NCBI RefSeq assembly: GCF_000524195.1
Contig: NW_020170391.1
Span: 516,273-580,272 of the forward strand
Reading direction: 5' to 3'
Length of the DNA: 64,000 nucleotides
Source: Echinococcus granulosus
Lineage: Eukaryota > Platyhelminthes > Cestoda > Cyclophyllidea > Taeniidae
In this document: one piece after another, positions 62,481 to 64,000 of the stretch
How positions within the stretch are numbered: position 1 is the stretch's first letter
Layout: every line of letters begins with the position of its first letter
Translations under genes and position numbers: made by a program
The notes under the pieces: model-generated
Seen by the model: only the letters and a program-made list of their open reading frames with translations
The model's database searches: none
What the model was told of the DNA's origin: nothing

Positions 62481-64000
62481 AAGAGGCAGAGAACCACCAC
62501 CTGCCAGTGCCGGCGTGGAAGTCTCAGTAGGTGGGAAAGATGGCTGACGTCTGCACTTGCCGCCAGCACGCGTTGTCCCACGCTGCAAAAGGCACTTTGA
62601 CACCGCCGAGGTATCTGAGTCCTGTGAAGTACTTGAATAGAGCGACACAACGCTTGAGCATTAGCATTAACTCGCGCTACAGGTAATGAATATGAAGAGC
62701 CTCTGCATGACAAACCCAATTCTCACCTCATTATTGGTACATAAAACCTACTCAATGTGAATTACGGAAGTCGAAATACCAAATCCTTCAAGTCGAACCT
62801 CTGCGCATCTTTGCAAGGAGACTACACTAGCTTAAATACCATTGAAGAACACCCGTGAAATTACACTGGTGACAATAATATGGGCAAACTGACGGAACGG
62901 ATAGTAAGTTACCTGTCCGAAGTGTTCATATCCTCCCCGTTGTTGCTAACGGATAATGAGGAAGGGGTATGTGCTGCCACAGTCGGGGGCGCTTGGGTGT
63001 TTGTGGCCACTGGGTTGTACGGAGTATTCTGGTTGCCACCTTCCGGGTCTCTCGCCTCCCCCTCTTCTATTGCGGCTACTTCAGAGAGCAAATTATTCTC
63101 ACATGACTGCACCACATCCGTCAGGCAAGCTGAGGCCACTAGGCCAATGTGAGGGGGATTCAAGGACGGTCTCTCTTGTATGAAGCCGCTCTCATTAGTC
63201 GCCAGCGGCAGCTGGTGGCACGTCAAGTCGTAGAAGTGGGTCCAGTCATAGGGTCGGTAGAGTTCCGAAAACCAGTCACCTCTACACAAGGCCATAAAAA
63301 TCGAAACCCCATTGTCATCTGCAGGCCAAATCCATTTAATTGCAAATGGGCTGGATGTTTCCTATTACTCACATCACGGCTCACGTGATCGTAAACGCGC
63401 TTTGAAAGTGAGGTGTACTGAGCGAAGAAAAACTACCCCAAGTTTTCCCCAAAAGCGATATAGATGTTTATCCATTCTGTATTATATTTCTCTAAAAAAT
63501 CTTAAGCTAATGTCCGATTACGCAAAATCACAGATTATGAAGTAGTAAAAATGAGGCCAAGGTTCACCTATTACTCATGGATCAGATTGGTATGTAACCA
63601 CTAATCGTCGAATAGTATAGAAGTCTCCAGATAATTCCAATAGATATCAGATTATTGGACTTATTCTATAACTCAATGCAAAGGAAGGAAAAGAGAAGGG
63701 ATGCCATTATTTGTTTACCCTGGATCATGTTCTGTCAGTTGGAGGAACTGAAAAGATTTCTGTGTATCCGGAAGGAAAGAGAAGGAAGTGCTCCTCTCGT
63801 CGTTGGCTGTAACACTGTCGCTGGCCATGGTCCAGGTACCCCATCCTCTGAGAGCGCGTTGCCTGGCGAGGAAAGTGGATCGGGGGAACCAGGTAGTGAG
63901 GGAGGTGCGATAGGGAGGCAAAGTGGCCCACGCTTGCAGCCAGTGGATGTAGGCCTCAAAAGCTGGGTCGGAGGAGAAGAGGAAGGCCTGGCCCGAGCGC
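62480..64000 (-). CDS. Unrecognised protein-coding gene, partial
   Basis: Two exons join well on the minus strand: 63719 to the right edge (64000) and 62913-63281, linked through a glycine codon. A third probably begins near 62622 or 62597 (SVGQRVLAASADVSHLSHLL) and ends near 62486. The first encodes a tryptophan-rich segment (FEAYIHWLQAWATLPPYRTS), the second WFSELYRPYDWTHFYDLTCH followed by an acidic, Ser/Pro/Asn-rich linker. The codon pattern, matching phases and long open frames support a real gene. I do not recognise the family. The start lies beyond the right edge and the end is not found. Confidence 0.6.

Overview
The window is eukaryotic nuclear DNA, AT-rich, with intron-containing genes. 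Many introns are only about 70-200 nt and use GT..AG boundaries. The gene set (eIF3b, an Ig/Frizzled/kringle receptor tyrosine kinase, ABHD16, 6-phosphogluconolactonase, long-chain acyl-CoA synthetase, Tim23) is metazoan. The compact introns, divergent proteins and short LTR element suggest a flatworm, perhaps a tapeworm. That placement is inference. I reconstructed genes by hand, joining exons with matching phase at consensus splice sites.

Layout: (1) 44-1739, minus: 5' part of eIF3b, running off the left edge. (2) 3123-18773, minus: one large gene for a MuSK/ROR-family receptor kinase with Ig-like, Frizzled, kringle, membrane and kinase segments. (3) 18774-26034: an N gap, a decayed Ty3/gypsy gag-pol copy on the minus strand (about 20180-22136), a fragment of an LTR repeat, and a solo LTR with a 4-bp target duplication. 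(4) 26035-27324, plus: a complete 6-phosphogluconolactonase gene. (5) 27962-34760, minus: an ABHD16 lipase, tail to tail with it. (6) About 10 kb with no recognised gene (34761-44661). (7) 44662-49637, minus: a complete long-chain acyl-CoA synthetase of 15 exons and 686 codons plus stop, with one apparent GC-AG intron. (8) 52494-52692: a second solo LTR of the same family, reversed. (9) 53587-56868, plus: a polytopic membrane protein with two possible 3' ends. (10) 57745-58304: retroelement scraps. (11) 59849-60634, minus: a complete Tim23. (12) About 62480-64000, minus: part of an unrecognised gene running off the right edge.

These are eukaryotic single genes, not an operon. They touch translation initiation, signalling, the pentose phosphate pathway, lipid metabolism and mitochondrial import, and I see no sign that they act together. 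I found no CRISPR array, rRNA or convincing tRNA. The most interesting items are the unusual kinase (DFS instead of DFG, no activation-loop tyrosine, a cysteine cluster after the membrane helix), the solo-LTR family, the two-ended membrane protein gene and the N-terminally short Tim23.
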